A stretch of 64,000 bases of DNA from Paenibacillus sp. J23TS9 (GCF_018403225.1 NZ_BOSG01000001.1:2356001-2420000), one strand, 5' to 3'. Counted from the first letter of the stretch, positions 44,211 through 53,012 are shown. Notes: generated from the letters alone by a model not told the origin. Numbers and translations: made by a program.

Positions 44211-44969
44211 CTATTGAAACGACAGCATGAACGCGATGCCCGCGCCAATGGCAAAGGATGTGATAAAAGCTTCCGCTCCCTTGGACAAGCCGGAGACCAG
44301 ATGTCCCGCCATGAGATCCCGGATCGCATTCGTGATGAGCAGTCCGGGAACGAGCGGCATGACAGAACTGATAATGATGATGTCACGAGCCTGCCCAAAT
44401 CCGTATTTAACAAAGAAAATAGAACTTAAACCAATCATCAGCGCCCCTGAAAATTCAGCGAAAAATTTAACCGGCACTAGACGATGCAAAAGCACCGAGC
44501 AGTAATAGCCGATTCCGCCTGCCAGCATTGCCGGTATGAAGTCAGACCAGGTGCCGCGGAACATGATCAGGAAGCATCCGCTAGCCACCGCAGCCATGAG
44601 CACGTTCAGCCACAGCGGGTATATGGCCTGGGTGCGATCAATTTCCTGAAGCTCTTGATATGCCTCATCAATCGATAATTCACCCGTGCTAATCCGGCGG
44701 GAAAGGCTGTTCACCTGATCAATCTTATGTAAATTGGTTGTCCGCTCCGTAATCCGGTTAAGCCTTGTCATGGGCTGCGGATCCTCAAGGGAGAAAATAA
44801 TCCCCGTGGGGGTCATATAGCTGTGTGTGTGGTCAATGCCGTAAGAAGAAGCAATCCTCATCATTGTATCCTCTACCCGGTAGGTTTCTGCACCACTTTG
44901 CAGCATAATTTGTCCCGCCAGCAGACAAACCTTCATAATTTCCCGTTCTTTCTGTAATGAATCTTCCAA
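44211..44969 (-). CDS. ThrE-like exporter, large subunit (YjjP type)
   Basis: Protein of 252 residues. The soluble N-terminal region (1-110) has the family motif MLQSGAETYRVEDTMMR and TPTGIIFSL. Five hydrophobic helices follow, including VMPLVPGLLITNAIRDLMAG, parallel to the motif in the small subunit. TTG 44969 lies 6 bases after AAAGGAGAA... on the minus strand; the longer frame upstream lacks a ribosome site. It is operonic with the small subunit (9-base gap). Confidence 0.87.
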   Translation of the reverse strand: MEDSLQKEREIMKVCLLAGQIMLQSGAETYRVEDTMMRIASSYGIDHTHSYMTPTGIIFSLEDPQPMTRLNRITERTTNLHKIDQVNSLSRRISTGELSIDEAYQELQEIDRTQAIYPLWLNVLMAAVASGCFLIMFRGTWSDFIPAMLAGGIGYYCSVLLHRLVPVKFFAEFSGALMIGLSSIFFVKYGFGQARDIIIISSVMPLVPGLLITNAIRDLMAGHLVSGLSKGAEAFITSFAIGAGIAFMLSFQ

Positions 44970-45065
44970 AGCCTTCTCCTTTCGCCTATGCCCACTATGA
45001 TGTCGAATTATATACAGTATAATCCCTTTTCCGATTAAAACCATAGAGACAGGCTCAACCCACGA

Positions 45066-45401
45066 TCATTCCTGGTTTTTCTTCAAACGCCCCTCAACGA
45101 GTACAATCATGAGCGCTGCCAATAGGACAACTGCAGCCACAATGACAAAAAAACCAGCGACACCCTGAATCCACAAACTGCTTATGACACTGATTAAAAT
45201 CAAGATGATCCCCATCAGCATCATCAGATTGGCGCTATAGCTGTTACCCTGATTCCAGAAACGTTCATTTTTCATCGATTGCGATGATCTGTAACCATAC
45301 CGTCCTTTCCCTTCATGGGAAGGCTTTATTCTCATCGCAACGCCAAGCACGAAATAAATCACACCGATCAGAAAACCTAAAATAAGATTACCGATATCCA
45401 T
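45066..45401 (-). CDS. SdpI/YhfL-family membrane protein
   Basis: Small membrane protein of 111 residues with three hydrophobic helices (about 4-22, 57-77, 82-102). It has the family signature GYRSSQSMKNERFWNQGN between the first two. The B. subtilis namesake SdpI protects against the SdpC toxin, but most family members have no known role. No sdpC-like gene is adjacent. Single gene. Confidence 0.8.
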   Translation of the reverse strand: MDIGNLILGFLIGVIYFVLGVAMRIKPSHEGKGRYGYRSSQSMKNERFWNQGNSYSANLMMLMGIILILISVISSLWIQGVAGFFVIVAAVVLLAALMIVLVEGRLKKNQE

Positions 45402-45458
45402 CTTAAGTCACCGCTCCTTATCCATTAACGGATTTATCTCATGGCCGCATGTAAAACC

Positions 45459-45983
45459 TCATGCTGATACCGCTATGTTTCTCCATTCCAGACATAACTC
45501 CGATACAGATTCCCCGCCGATTTGCAGCTCATCCTGCATCAGAAACTCTCCGCCCATTTTTTTATAAAACTGTACCGCAGGATTATCCTCAAACACCCAT
45601 ACCAGCATGGAATGATATCCTTGTTCACGGAAGTAAATCGTCAAGCGATTCATGAGTTCGCGGCCATGGCCCTTTCCATGGGCTTCTTTTAAAAGGTAAA
45701 GCGAATAAACCTCGGCATCAATATCCAGTTCTGTTTCCCGGCTCAATCCTCCATTAATAAAGCCAACCACCTCACCAGATGAATTCTCCAGCACAAAGGT
45801 CATTGTTTTATTGGCAGGTTCTAATACCCTGGTCCACAATTCAATCCGTGATTCCAGCTTCAGACCGTCCAGATAAGTATCCGGTACAATACCGCGGTAC
45901 GTCGTTAACCAGCTATCCAAATGCACCTTCGCTAATCCGTAAATATCCTTCTCTTCCGCCTGTCTAATGATCCATTGTCCCAT
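45459..45983 (-). CDS. GNAT-family N-acetyltransferase
   Basis: Acetyltransferase of 174 residues of the RimI-like group. It begins IIRQAEEKDIYGLAKVHLDSW, a pattern seen in many Bacillales GNATs. Motif A is LLKEAHGKGHGRELMNRL (near 100) and motif B is NPAVQFYKKMGG. The substrate is unknown. ATG 45983 follows AGGAGAGG; an upstream in-frame start lacks a site. Single gene. Confidence 0.88.
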   Translation of the reverse strand: MGQWIIRQAEEKDIYGLAKVHLDSWLTTYRGIVPDTYLDGLKLESRIELWTRVLEPANKTMTFVLENSSGEVVGFINGGLSRETELDIDAEVYSLYLLKEAHGKGHGRELMNRLTIYFREQGYHSMLVWVFEDNPAVQFYKKMGGEFLMQDELQIGGESVSELCLEWRNIAVSA

Positions 45984-46158
45984 GACATCAGTTCCTCTCC
46001 TGCATGTGCCAGCCATCCCATGAAAGCTTATTATGTTCGACTATAGTTTTCCCTGGCAGGAAAATCAAGAGTTAATATCCCGCTTATTGACTTCCTTTGG
46101 TTTAGAAGGTTTTGGGATGAGCGAATCGAATATTTGAAACAGTGTCCAAGGATCAAAC

Positions 46159-46190
46159 GGAGGTGGTGTTTAGTGAATAACAGCTCTTAG
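46159..46190 (+). other. Strong ribosome site with a five-codon frame
   Basis: GGAGGTGG (46159-46166) is followed at 7-base spacing by GTG and then four codons and TAG (46173-46190), 35 bases ahead of the araC-type start. It could be a leader peptide, a remnant or chance. Confidence 0.25.
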
Positions 46191-46224
46191 CCGGAGCAAA
46201 CGAAAATAAAAAGGAGAATGGGAG

Positions 46225-47058
46225 ATGGATCATGTCGAAAAGCATCTTATAAATGACCAGTTATCACGTTTGCGCGTAAAGCTGCTGTTAGCCAAGCATT
46301 CCATTTGCGGTCCGCAGTGGCGAAGATACCGCTTTGTTCCCTGCTATGACAAGCTTTACTATATTTCCGAAGGGGAAGGATGGATTCAGGTCGGAAGAGA
46401 ACAGCTTAGGCCTAAGCCAGGCGAGCTTGTCTTCATTCCCGGAGGTACGGAGCAATCCTATTCGGTAACTGACGGTATCCCTTATACCAAGTACTGGTGC
46501 CATTTCAAATCCAATCTTGATTTCATGAGGCTATTTCAACTCTTCGGCATTTCAAACGTGGTTCGACCTGGAAACTCACCAGAACTTCTGAAGTACTTCC
46601 AGCAGCTCACGGAATGCAGCGCCAAGCCCGGTCCGGCAACGTCCATCAAAATCCAATCCGCACTTTTGTCCATCATCGCCTTGTTTATCGATCATGCTGC
46701 CCTGGACAGCAGAGCCAGTGAGGCACCGGTATTCTCCCGCGAGCTGCTGGAAACGATTCATTTTATCGATAACCATCTGACTGAGGAGCTTACGATTCAG
46801 GAGCTCTCAAGCAATGCCCACTTCCACCCCAACTATTTTATCCGGCTGTTCAAACGACATTTGGGGATAACGCCGATGCGTTACATCCATGAGCGCAGAC
46901 TGGAGCAGGCACAGCGCATGCTTGGAGCAACCGATTATAGCGTAAGCGAGATCGCGTACAGAAGCGGGTTTAAAGATGTTTCCTACTTCTCAGCTGCCTT
47001 CAAGAAAAAAGCCGGTATATCTCCTTCGGAGTACAGACAAGATTTTTTACAACGTTAG
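46225..47058 (+). CDS. AraC-family transcriptional regulator
   Basis: Regulator of 277 residues with an N-terminal cupin ligand domain (about 20-110: YYISEGEGWIQVG, KPGELVFIPGGTEQSY). The C-terminal double helix-turn-helix (about 175-275) reads LTIQELSSNAHFHPNYFIRLFKRHLG and YSVSEIAYRSGFKDVSYFSAAFKKKAG. ATG 46225 follows AAGGAG. It lies 111 bases upstream of the beta-helix protein gene on the same strand, so it may regulate it in response to a sugar. Confidence 0.92.
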   Translation: MDHVEKHLINDQLSRLRVKLLLAKHSICGPQWRRYRFVPCYDKLYYISEGEGWIQVGREQLRPKPGELVFIPGGTEQSYSVTDGIPYTKYWCHFKSNLDFMRLFQLFGISNVVRPGNSPELLKYFQQLTECSAKPGPATSIKIQSALLSIIALFIDHAALDSRASEAPVFSRELLETIHFIDNHLTEELTIQELSSNAHFHPNYFIRLFKRHLGITPMRYIHERRLEQAQRMLGATDYSVSEIAYRSGFKDVSYFSAAFKKKAGISPSEYRQDFLQR

Positions 47059-47100
47059 TTTTACAACAATTTAAGTTAGCAAAACTCATTCCTCATCCTA

Positions 47101-47115
47101 TTGTAAGCGCTGTAT
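47101..47115 (+). promoter_or_regulatory. Candidate cre (CcpA) site
   Basis: TTGTAAGCGCTGTAT differs at one base from WTGNAANCGNWNNCW. It lies 55 bases before the beta-helix gene start, a position fit for catabolite repression. Confidence 0.4.
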
Positions 47116-47169
47116 TATGATTGGAACCGCTTCTTATGAAGCGGACTCTATCATTTGCGGGGTGGGAAC

Positions 47170-49497
47170 ATGAGAGTAACAACCGGTTTCAGATTTTTTG
47201 TGGCACTATGCGTCATCTTGTGCAGCAGCCTGCCATTCACAATGAGCAGCTTGTCGGCACAAGCCCAATCTATGAAGCTGTATGTCTCAAAAAATGGGAG
47301 TGATTCGAACGGGGGCACGCTGAACAAGCCTTTTGCGACGTTAGAAAAGGCCAGGGATGCCATACGTGTCATGAAAAGCAAGGGACCGCTCCCTGCCGGT
47401 GGTGTAACGGTCATGATTCGAGGCGGCGAATACCGTTTTACCCAAACGCTTCAGCTTGACGAACAGGATTCCGGAACAGCCGATTCTCCGATTACTTATC
47501 AAGCCTATGATGGTGAAAAGGTGATATTTTCAGGCGGCGATTTGCTGGATACTTCCCGGTTTCAGCCGGTTAGCAATCCCGAAACCCTGTCCCGTATTCC
47601 GGAGCAAGCCAGAGGCAAAGTGCTGCAGCTGGATCTTAAAGCACTTGGTATCACAGACTATGGCAAGCTTGGAAACAACCTGGAGGTTGCACCGGAGTTA
47701 TTCGTGAACGGCAATGCAATGACGCTGGCCCGCTGGCCGGACAACGGATTCGCCACCATCAATCAAGTCGTCGAAAAGGCGGATGATTCGGCGGGTAAAG
47801 GCTACACGTTTACGTATAACGAAAACGGGCTTCATTCTTGGAAGACCATTGATGATACATGGATGCTGGGTTACTGGGGGAATGATTGGGCCACCAATGA
47901 TCTGCAGATCAAATCGTTAGATCTCAGTCAAAAGCGCATTGAGAGCTATAAGGGAACCAGCTATGCCATGAAAGACGGGCAAAGGTTCTATTTTTACAAT
48001 ATTCTCGAGGAGCTGGATGCCCCGGGTGAATGGTACCTTGAACGGAGTACAGGCTTGTTGTATCTTTACCCTCCCGCTCCCCTGCAGGGAATGAAGCTTC
48101 AACTATCCTTATTTAATCAGAACCTGATTACGATGAACAATACATCCAACATGGTATTTAGTGACCTGTCTATGGAAGTGAGCCGCGGAAATGCGATCGA
48201 TATGACCGGAGGTGAGAACAATTTGATCCGCCGCTGTGAAATCAGCAAAATGGGCGGTTACGCGGTCAAAATTAACGGAGGTCAGCACAACGGTGTATTC
48301 GGCTCTAGCATCTACAGCATGGGGAACGGAGGCGTCTCATTGAACGGCGGTGATGCCGCCACTTTAACTCCGGCAGGAAATTACGCAGACAATAATGACA
48401 TATACAACTATGCCAGAATTAAACTCACTTACACCTCTGCCGTGGAGATTAACGGGGTTGGAAACCGTGCGACTCATAATAAAATGCATAACGCCCCCCA
48501 TCTGGCGATCCAGTTCAGAGGGAATGATCATGTCATTGAGTACAATGAAATCTACGATGTGGTGAAGGAAACCGCCGATGCATCAGCGATCTACTCAGGA
48601 AGAAGCTTTGTCTGGCGCGGCAATATCATTAACTACAATTATATTCACGATATCGTAGCCAGCGATTTGCGGGTATCGACTGCGGCTATCTATCTCGATG
48701 ACTATATGAGTGGCGTGGAAATGCGCGGTAACGTTTTTTACAATATCGGTAAACAGGCGTTCAAGCTGGCCAATGGCAGGGAGAATATTGTGGAGAACAA
48801 CCTCGTTATCGATTCCGGCACATCCATTGCTTTCATGGCCCGTAACTATAAGCCCGGTGAGAAAAACTATACCTCGCTGATGAGCAAGTTCGACCAAGTA
48901 CCATATCAAAGCGAGATTTGGAGTAAACGATATCCTACCCTACCAAATATCCTGAACGACGAACCGCTGCTGCCGAAACGGAATGTTGTTCGCAACAATA
49001 TTTTCGTGAATAGCGGACCCATAACCGGTGACCAGCAAAATATGGATCTGGGTACCTTTGAGAATAATTTATCCTTCAATACAAAGGACGAACTCGGGCT
49101 GCTCAACTCAGCAAAAGAGAATTTTCAAATCAATGATCAATCTAAAATCCTCTCCGGTTTGCCTGAATTCAAACCTATACCATTCGCTGAAATGGGGATA
49201 AAAGCCTCAGGACTGCCTCCTGTTCAATCCGGCTTATCCGCCCGTTCAATCGAATTCCAGCAGAATGTAAATGAGTCAAGTGTAAATCTCAGTCTGAATG
49301 GCAATACCCTCACCTCGATCCGCGATGAAGCGGGACCTTTAACCCAGGGGACGGATTACGTCATTCAGGGAACGACCGTCGTTTTCATCAAAGCATATCT
49401 GTCCAATTTGCCAACCGGTTACCATACGATGGTATTTTCGTTCAGTGAAGGAAATGATGCTTTTTTGAGCCTTCGCGGTATCCCTTCCGCAAGCTAG
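47170..49497 (+). CDS. Secreted right-handed parallel beta-helix protein
   Basis: Protein of 775 residues. The signal peptide (1-34) ends in SAQAQS. A PL6/pectate-lyase-like start LYVSKNGSDSNGGTLNKPFATLEKA follows. A long series of beta-helix rungs then runs with Asn ladders (NNLIRRCEISKMGGYAVKI, HNKMHNAPHLAIQFRGNDHVIEYNEI). The C-terminal segment (about 690-775) reads as a small beta-sandwich with DYVIQGTTVVF. The fold fits polysaccharide lyases, epimerases or glycosidases (GH120/PL6-like). The catalytic residues are not identifiable with confidence. ATG 47170 follows GGGGTGGG. It is preceded by an AraC regulator and a cre-like site. Confidence 0.87.
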   Translation: MRVTTGFRFFVALCVILCSSLPFTMSSLSAQAQSMKLYVSKNGSDSNGGTLNKPFATLEKARDAIRVMKSKGPLPAGGVTVMIRGGEYRFTQTLQLDEQDSGTADSPITYQAYDGEKVIFSGGDLLDTSRFQPVSNPETLSRIPEQARGKVLQLDLKALGITDYGKLGNNLEVAPELFVNGNAMTLARWPDNGFATINQVVEKADDSAGKGYTFTYNENGLHSWKTIDDTWMLGYWGNDWATNDLQIKSLDLSQKRIESYKGTSYAMKDGQRFYFYNILEELDAPGEWYLERSTGLLYLYPPAPLQGMKLQLSLFNQNLITMNNTSNMVFSDLSMEVSRGNAIDMTGGENNLIRRCEISKMGGYAVKINGGQHNGVFGSSIYSMGNGGVSLNGGDAATLTPAGNYADNNDIYNYARIKLTYTSAVEINGVGNRATHNKMHNAPHLAIQFRGNDHVIEYNEIYDVVKETADASAIYSGRSFVWRGNIINYNYIHDIVASDLRVSTAAIYLDDYMSGVEMRGNVFYNIGKQAFKLANGRENIVENNLVIDSGTSIAFMARNYKPGEKNYTSLMSKFDQVPYQSEIWSKRYPTLPNILNDEPLLPKRNVVRNNIFVNSGPITGDQQNMDLGTFENNLSFNTKDELGLLNSAKENFQINDQSKILSGLPEFKPIPFAEMGIKASGLPPVQSGLSARSIEFQQNVNESSVNLSLNGNTLTSIRDEAGPLTQGTDYVIQGTTVVFIKAYLSNLPTGYHTMVFSFSEGNDAFLSLRGIPSAS

Positions 49498-49531
49498 CTA
49501 ATATTCAGCTATAAATAATTTAAGAGAACAA

Positions 49532-49563
49532 AAAAAGCCCCGGGGTTAACCCGGAGGCTTTTT
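49532..49563. terminator. Bidirectional terminator
   Basis: AAAAAGCC plus CCGGG pairs with CCCGG and GGCTTTTT with a single bulged A. It sits between the beta-helix gene and the convergent GNAT gene. Confidence 0.85.
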
Positions 49564-49595
49564 CAGGTTATCGAGGAAATCTCGCAAATCCGTAT

Positions 49596-50045
49596 TCATA
49601 AGATTATATAGTCCAGCACCGTTTCCCCGCCGATCACTTCACCGGTCTCTACAAATCCGAAGCCTTTATATAAACGGTTAGCGACTCCATTATCAGGAAC
49701 ATGGGATATGCGGATTTTGACACAATCTGAATGGCTTTTCTGCTGCTCCAGAACCGCCGCGAGTCCAGCTTTGCCATACCCCTTACCTTGATAGCGTTCA
49801 TCAATCATGAACCGGCAAATCCAGAAATAACCGTCCTCAGGATAAACCTCCTCATCGAACAAAGCGAATCCAACCATGGTATCGCCAGTGTAAATCCCAT
49901 AAGGTCTTGAAGATGGTTCCCGCTTCGCCTTCTCGAGTGAATCGGAATTCGGGGCTACAAGCCGCCGCTGATCTTCCCTTGGCTTGAGCTGCAAGCATTC
50001 TTCCATGTTGTCATCGGTAATCAATTTCAGGTACACGCTTGTCAT
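49596..50045 (-). CDS. GNAT-family N-acetyltransferase (BltD/PaiA-like)
   Basis: Acetyltransferase of 149 residues. Motif A is CRFMIDERYQGKGYGKAGLA (near 90) and motif B DNGVANRLYKGFGF. The N-terminus (LKLITDDNMEECLQLK) and length resemble B. subtilis BltD/PaiA spermine/spermidine acetyltransferases, so a polyamine substrate is plausible but unproven. Single gene. Confidence 0.87.
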   Translation of the reverse strand: MTSVYLKLITDDNMEECLQLKPREDQRRLVAPNSDSLEKAKREPSSRPYGIYTGDTMVGFALFDEEVYPEDGYFWICRFMIDERYQGKGYGKAGLAAVLEQQKSHSDCVKIRISHVPDNGVANRLYKGFGFVETGEVIGGETVLDYIIL

Positions 50046-50123
50046 TTTATAAAGACCTCTTCTCTCGATTATAAGATTGAAAATAGGCCTGATGTATGAT
50101 CTGGTTCGTTATTCTTAGCGCTG

Positions 50124-50615
50124 TTAGAGCTTCTTCACACTTTCCTTCAAGGTTACTAGGTTCTCCATGTCGTAGACTTCATAGATTTCGAATGTCCCTT
50201 CATCAAAAAAGAGCGGAAAACGGCGCTTGAACCAATCCTGCATAGGCAATGAGGTCGCTTCTTGAATCGGAACCCACCTCAGTTCGCCTTCAGGCGGATT
50301 TTCAAGCAATTCCCCTTCAAACGAGGTAGCCAAATAGTTGAAAACCATATATCTATAGTTCGTCGAAGGATCAACGAACTCATCCAGTCCTTTATAGATC
50401 AAGTCATGTACGATCAGCCCCGTCTCTTCGCGCACTTCGCGGATGGCACCTTCAGTCAGACTCTCGGGGAAATCCACTTTACCTCCGGGGCCGATATAGC
50501 CGGGAAAGCCACGTTTACTGGGACGGTTCAGGAGCAATACCTTATCTCCATCCTGAACGAGACACATGGTGTACAAAGCCACTTCGATTGCCGGTGCTGA
50601 TGTTGCTTGTGTCAT
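50124..50615 (-). CDS. NUDIX hydrolase (8-oxo-dGTP diphosphatase-like)
   Basis: NUDIX enzyme of 163 residues with the complete box GxxxxxEx7REUxEExGU (GGKVDFPESLTEGAIREV then REETGL, about residues 44-66). The N-terminal ALYTMCLVQDGDKVLLLNRP and the length are typical of Bacillus MutT-like 8-oxo-dGTP diphosphatases. ATG 50615 follows GGAGAGAGG. Single gene on the minus strand. Confidence 0.9.
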   Translation of the reverse strand: MTQATSAPAIEVALYTMCLVQDGDKVLLLNRPSKRGFPGYIGPGGKVDFPESLTEGAIREVREETGLIVHDLIYKGLDEFVDPSTNYRYMVFNYLATSFEGELLENPPEGELRWVPIQEATSLPMQDWFKRRFPLFFDEGTFEIYEVYDMENLVTLKESVKKL

Positions 50616-50780
50616 TTGCCTCTCTCCTCTGGTTCATCTTTGATTTATTGGTACTCCACAGGTTGGGACACTGATCATTCTAGCATATTTTTCTGTAGGG
50701 AGTATATCATTCCCTATTTCCTTCCATATCATTAATAACTCAGAAGAATCTACTCAGAGAACCATTCGTATCTCGCAAAA

Positions 50781-50805
50781 AAACCGTCCCATCCAGGAAC
50801 GGTTT
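50781..50805 (-). terminator. Terminator of the gene at 50841
   Basis: AAACCGT (50781-50787) / ACGGTTT (50799-50805) with additional inner pairs. A preceding A run on plus gives the U tract. Confidence 0.75.
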
Positions 50806-50840
50806 GTCATGTTTATCCATCAGAAATGCGATATGACTTT

Positions 50841-51338
50841 TTAATGCCCGGAAACCACGACTCGTTTGCCGTCTTCTCCGGTTTTCAGCATAACTTCCTT
50901 ATCACGCCAAAATCCCTTCAAAGCTGTAAAATCAGCTGTAGAGCGGTTTAACGTTACATCCAATACAACTTTGCCATTTTTCATAAAAACGAGCTTATGA
51001 AGAGAATCATCATCAAGCGGATACTCCCCTAGAAATGTCCGGTTCAGCAAATATCCAAAATAAGAATGACTGGTGGTCCATGATATCCCCGTGGCTTCCT
51101 CCATCTCGCTCTTCGTAACATAAGGCTGAAAAACATAAATTTGATCCCAATCAATAGACGTTAATTCAGATATTTTAAAGGGTTGATGATGAGCCGCTGC
51201 TTCCTGCAAACGTGTTGCAAATTCATTTGCCCCTTGATTGCTTATCTGTTGTGACTGAAATGAAAAATAACTGATTCCAAAAGGTATCAACAAAACGATC
51301 AGCAGTATGAACGGTATTACCAGCTTTTTTTTGTTCAT
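50841..51338 (-). CDS. Membrane-anchored protein of unknown function
   Basis: Protein of 165 residues with one N-terminal membrane helix (about 5-26) and an extracellular domain of about 135 residues, no Cys. I do not recognise a family. The pattern DWDQIYVFQPYVTKSEMEEA followed by a compact beta-rich part resembles small Paenibacillus/Bacillus lipoprotein-like domains of unknown role. ATG 51338 follows GGAG; GTG 51341 is adjacent. Single gene with its own terminator. Confidence 0.75.
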   Translation of the reverse strand: MNKKKLVIPFILLIVLLIPFGISYFSFQSQQISNQGANEFATRLQEAAAHHQPFKISELTSIDWDQIYVFQPYVTKSEMEEATGISWTTSHSYFGYLLNRTFLGEYPLDDDSLHKLVFMKNGKVVLDVTLNRSTADFTALKGFWRDKEVMLKTGEDGKRVVVSGH

Positions 51339-51451
51339 CACAAGGCTTCTCCATTTAATTCATAGTAAATTCATTGGATATATAAGAATTTACTATATCA
51401 TACCCTCTGAAGATCATTCTTTCCAGCTTTTTTTACCTTTTTCCAAAAAAA

Positions 51452-51493
51452 AATAACGGACGGGATTCAGCCGATCGAATCCCGTCCGTTATT
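51452..51493 (-). terminator. Terminator of the Ena-like gene (17-bp perfect stem)
   Basis: AATAACGGACGGGATTC (51452-51468) pairs perfectly with 51477-51493 around the loop AGCCGATC. The A run before it on plus gives the U tract on minus. Confidence 0.9.
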
Positions 51494-51525
51494 ATTTTAT
51501 AACTTCCTTGCTTCCTAGTACGAAT

Positions 51526-51810
51526 TTAGAAATCCGACGTAGCCACCTCGATCGTGCCGAAGGCTGCGCCCGCACCCGTCAGCAGAGCCGCGACTAATAA
51601 TAGATTCACCGAAAGTGTGAGACTGTTAAAGGCAGGGATCAAATACGTAATGACCGGAGCATTCACGCGTGTAATCACCAGGCTCACAGGATTTTCCGAG
51701 TTGTTCTGTACGGTAACAGCCGCGTTAATGCCTCCCGCAAGATTTTCATAGTAGGATTTGCCGACATTGGCTGCCAGATCGAAAAACTGTATTGGTAATA
51801 AAATCGCCAT
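51526..51810 (-). CDS. Small beta-rich protein, possible Ena-like endospore appendage subunit
   Basis: Protein of 94 residues. There is no signal peptide and no Cys. It is rich in Val, Thr, Asn and Ser with alternating strand patterns: AAVTVQNNSENPVSLVITRV, ITYLIPAFNSLTLSVN, GAAFGTIEVAT. This resembles the core strand pattern of endospore appendage (DUF3992, S-Ena) subunits, where VTVxNNS-xNPVxVxI and PxxSxTxSV segments recur. The usual N-terminal connector cysteines are absent. ATG 51810 follows AGGAGGTGATC. A sigma-K-like promoter lies upstream and a 17-bp terminator downstream, so it is a compact single-gene unit. The family is a suggestion only. Confidence 0.6.
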   Translation of the reverse strand: MAILLPIQFFDLAANVGKSYYENLAGGINAAVTVQNNSENPVSLVITRVNAPVITYLIPAFNSLTLSVNLLLVAALLTGAGAAFGTIEVATSDF

Positions 51811-51853
51811 GTCGATCACCTCCTTTCTCTCAAGGATAGTATATTCTATGACA

Positions 51854-51881
51854 TAATCTATGAAATGAAGCGATGATTGTC
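51854..51881 (-). promoter_or_regulatory. Candidate sigma-K promoter of the Ena-like gene
   Basis: Minus strand GACA (51878-51881), 15 bases, CATAGATTA (51854-51862), which fits CATANNNTA. A second CATANNNTA (51842-51850, CATAGAATA) follows at once without a matching -35. Confidence 0.45.
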
Positions 51882-51956
51882 ATAGGATCAACACACATTT
51901 TGAGAGAATGGTAGATAGACAAGATAGCATCTTCCTTCAGCGCCGACTCGCTTGGT

Positions 51957-52508
51957 TTATTTATTTTCCTGAATCCATTCTCCTTCATACTCGCAGATAA
52001 TCCCCTCGGCATCCGTATGTAACCGGGCGGTATACCCACTTGTTGAGCGGTATTCAAACAACTCCTCTCCCAAGCGGGTATATTCCTGTTGAAGCGGCAG
52101 CACATCAAATTCGGGAAAACGCACCCAGGCAGCCGTCATTTGCTCCGATTTCCCGACCTCAAGCCGCATTCTGCGAATCGGAAGCAGGTTCGTTGATGGC
52201 GTAGCACCGATATCGATATCCTTAAGACCGTCCAGTCCGGGAATATAGATACCGTCACGCATCCAGCGATGATCCGCGTCTTTCTGTAATTTCATCGTTT
52301 GAACCAAGTTGTGCTGGATGTAATCTATCATCACGGATTCTGTATTTCCCAACTCGTCACAAATCACGTTGTATTCTACAAAGGATACTTCCTCCTTCAG
52401 GGAACGTATCACTTTGCCCTCAATTCTTGTCCGCTCCCCAAGGGTATGGGTACAATACTCCATTCCCGTACCATCCACACGTTTCCAGATCAATGTATGC
52501 TGCATCAT
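51957..52508 (-). CDS. Putative glycolipid-binding domain protein
   Basis: Protein of 183 residues matching the Glycolipid_bind (PF06475) family pattern: HTLIWKRVDGTGMEYCTHT at the start, a central GIYIPGLDGLKDIDIGATPSTNLLPIRR and a C-terminal AAWVRFPEFDVLPLQQEYTRL. Family members are beta-barrel proteins related to Pseudomonas PA1994. Function is poorly known. ATG 52508 or 52505, both after GGGAG. Single gene on the minus strand. Confidence 0.82.
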   Translation of the reverse strand: MMQHTLIWKRVDGTGMEYCTHTLGERTRIEGKVIRSLKEEVSFVEYNVICDELGNTESVMIDYIQHNLVQTMKLQKDADHRWMRDGIYIPGLDGLKDIDIGATPSTNLLPIRRMRLEVGKSEQMTAAWVRFPEFDVLPLQQEYTRLGEELFEYRSTSGYTARLHTDAEGIICEYEGEWIQENK

Positions 52509-52565
52509 GCTCACTCCCGTAGTTGAACTCGTTTTCAGGCCAAAGCCTTGTAGTGAATTTTCGCA

Positions 52566-53012
52566 TTATAGGCGCAGAAAATAATGGTCGAACTCAATAT
52601 CCTTCTTATAACCAAATTGTTCATACAGACATTTGGCAGATATGTTGTCTTTAGCAGTGGATAGCTCAAGGCCTTTGGCCTTGTTGACGGAAGCATAGCT
52701 CCGGGCAGCCTCCAGCAGCCGCTGCGCCGCCCCCTGTTTGCGGAACTCCTTTACGACGAACAAATCATTCAGAATGAACAACCGCTGCATGGAAACCGAG
52801 GAAAAGGATGGATACAGCTGGGTAAAGCCCAGAGCCTGGCTCGTCTTCGGGTCCCTTGCGACAAAAATGACCGATTCACTCAGGGCAAAGCGCTCAGACA
52901 AAAAATGCCGTGCCCCTTCAAGGTCAGACTCCTGCATATAAAAGATCCGGTACTCATTAAATAACACGGCGATATCTTCTAGATCATGGATCGAAGCTTG
53001 GTATACATTCAT
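52566..53012 (-). CDS. GNAT-family N-acetyltransferase
   Basis: Acetyltransferase of 148 residues. Motif A is NDLFVVKEFRKQGAAQRLLE (near 86) and motif B NISAKCLYEQFGY. The N-terminal DIAVLFNEYRIFY is shared with a frequent Bacillales subfamily. The substrate is unknown. Single gene, with the glycolipid-binding gene downstream on the same strand. Confidence 0.88.
   Translation of the reverse strand: MNVYQASIHDLEDIAVLFNEYRIFYMQESDLEGARHFLSERFALSESVIFVARDPKTSQALGFTQLYPSFSSVSMQRLFILNDLFVVKEFRKQGAAQRLLEAARSYASVNKAKGLELSTAKDNISAKCLYEQFGYKKDIEFDHYFLRL

Noticed and set aside
45066..45401. Sdp toxin-immunity system
   Set aside because: Only an SdpI-family membrane protein is present; no SdpC-like toxin or SdpAB genes flank it.
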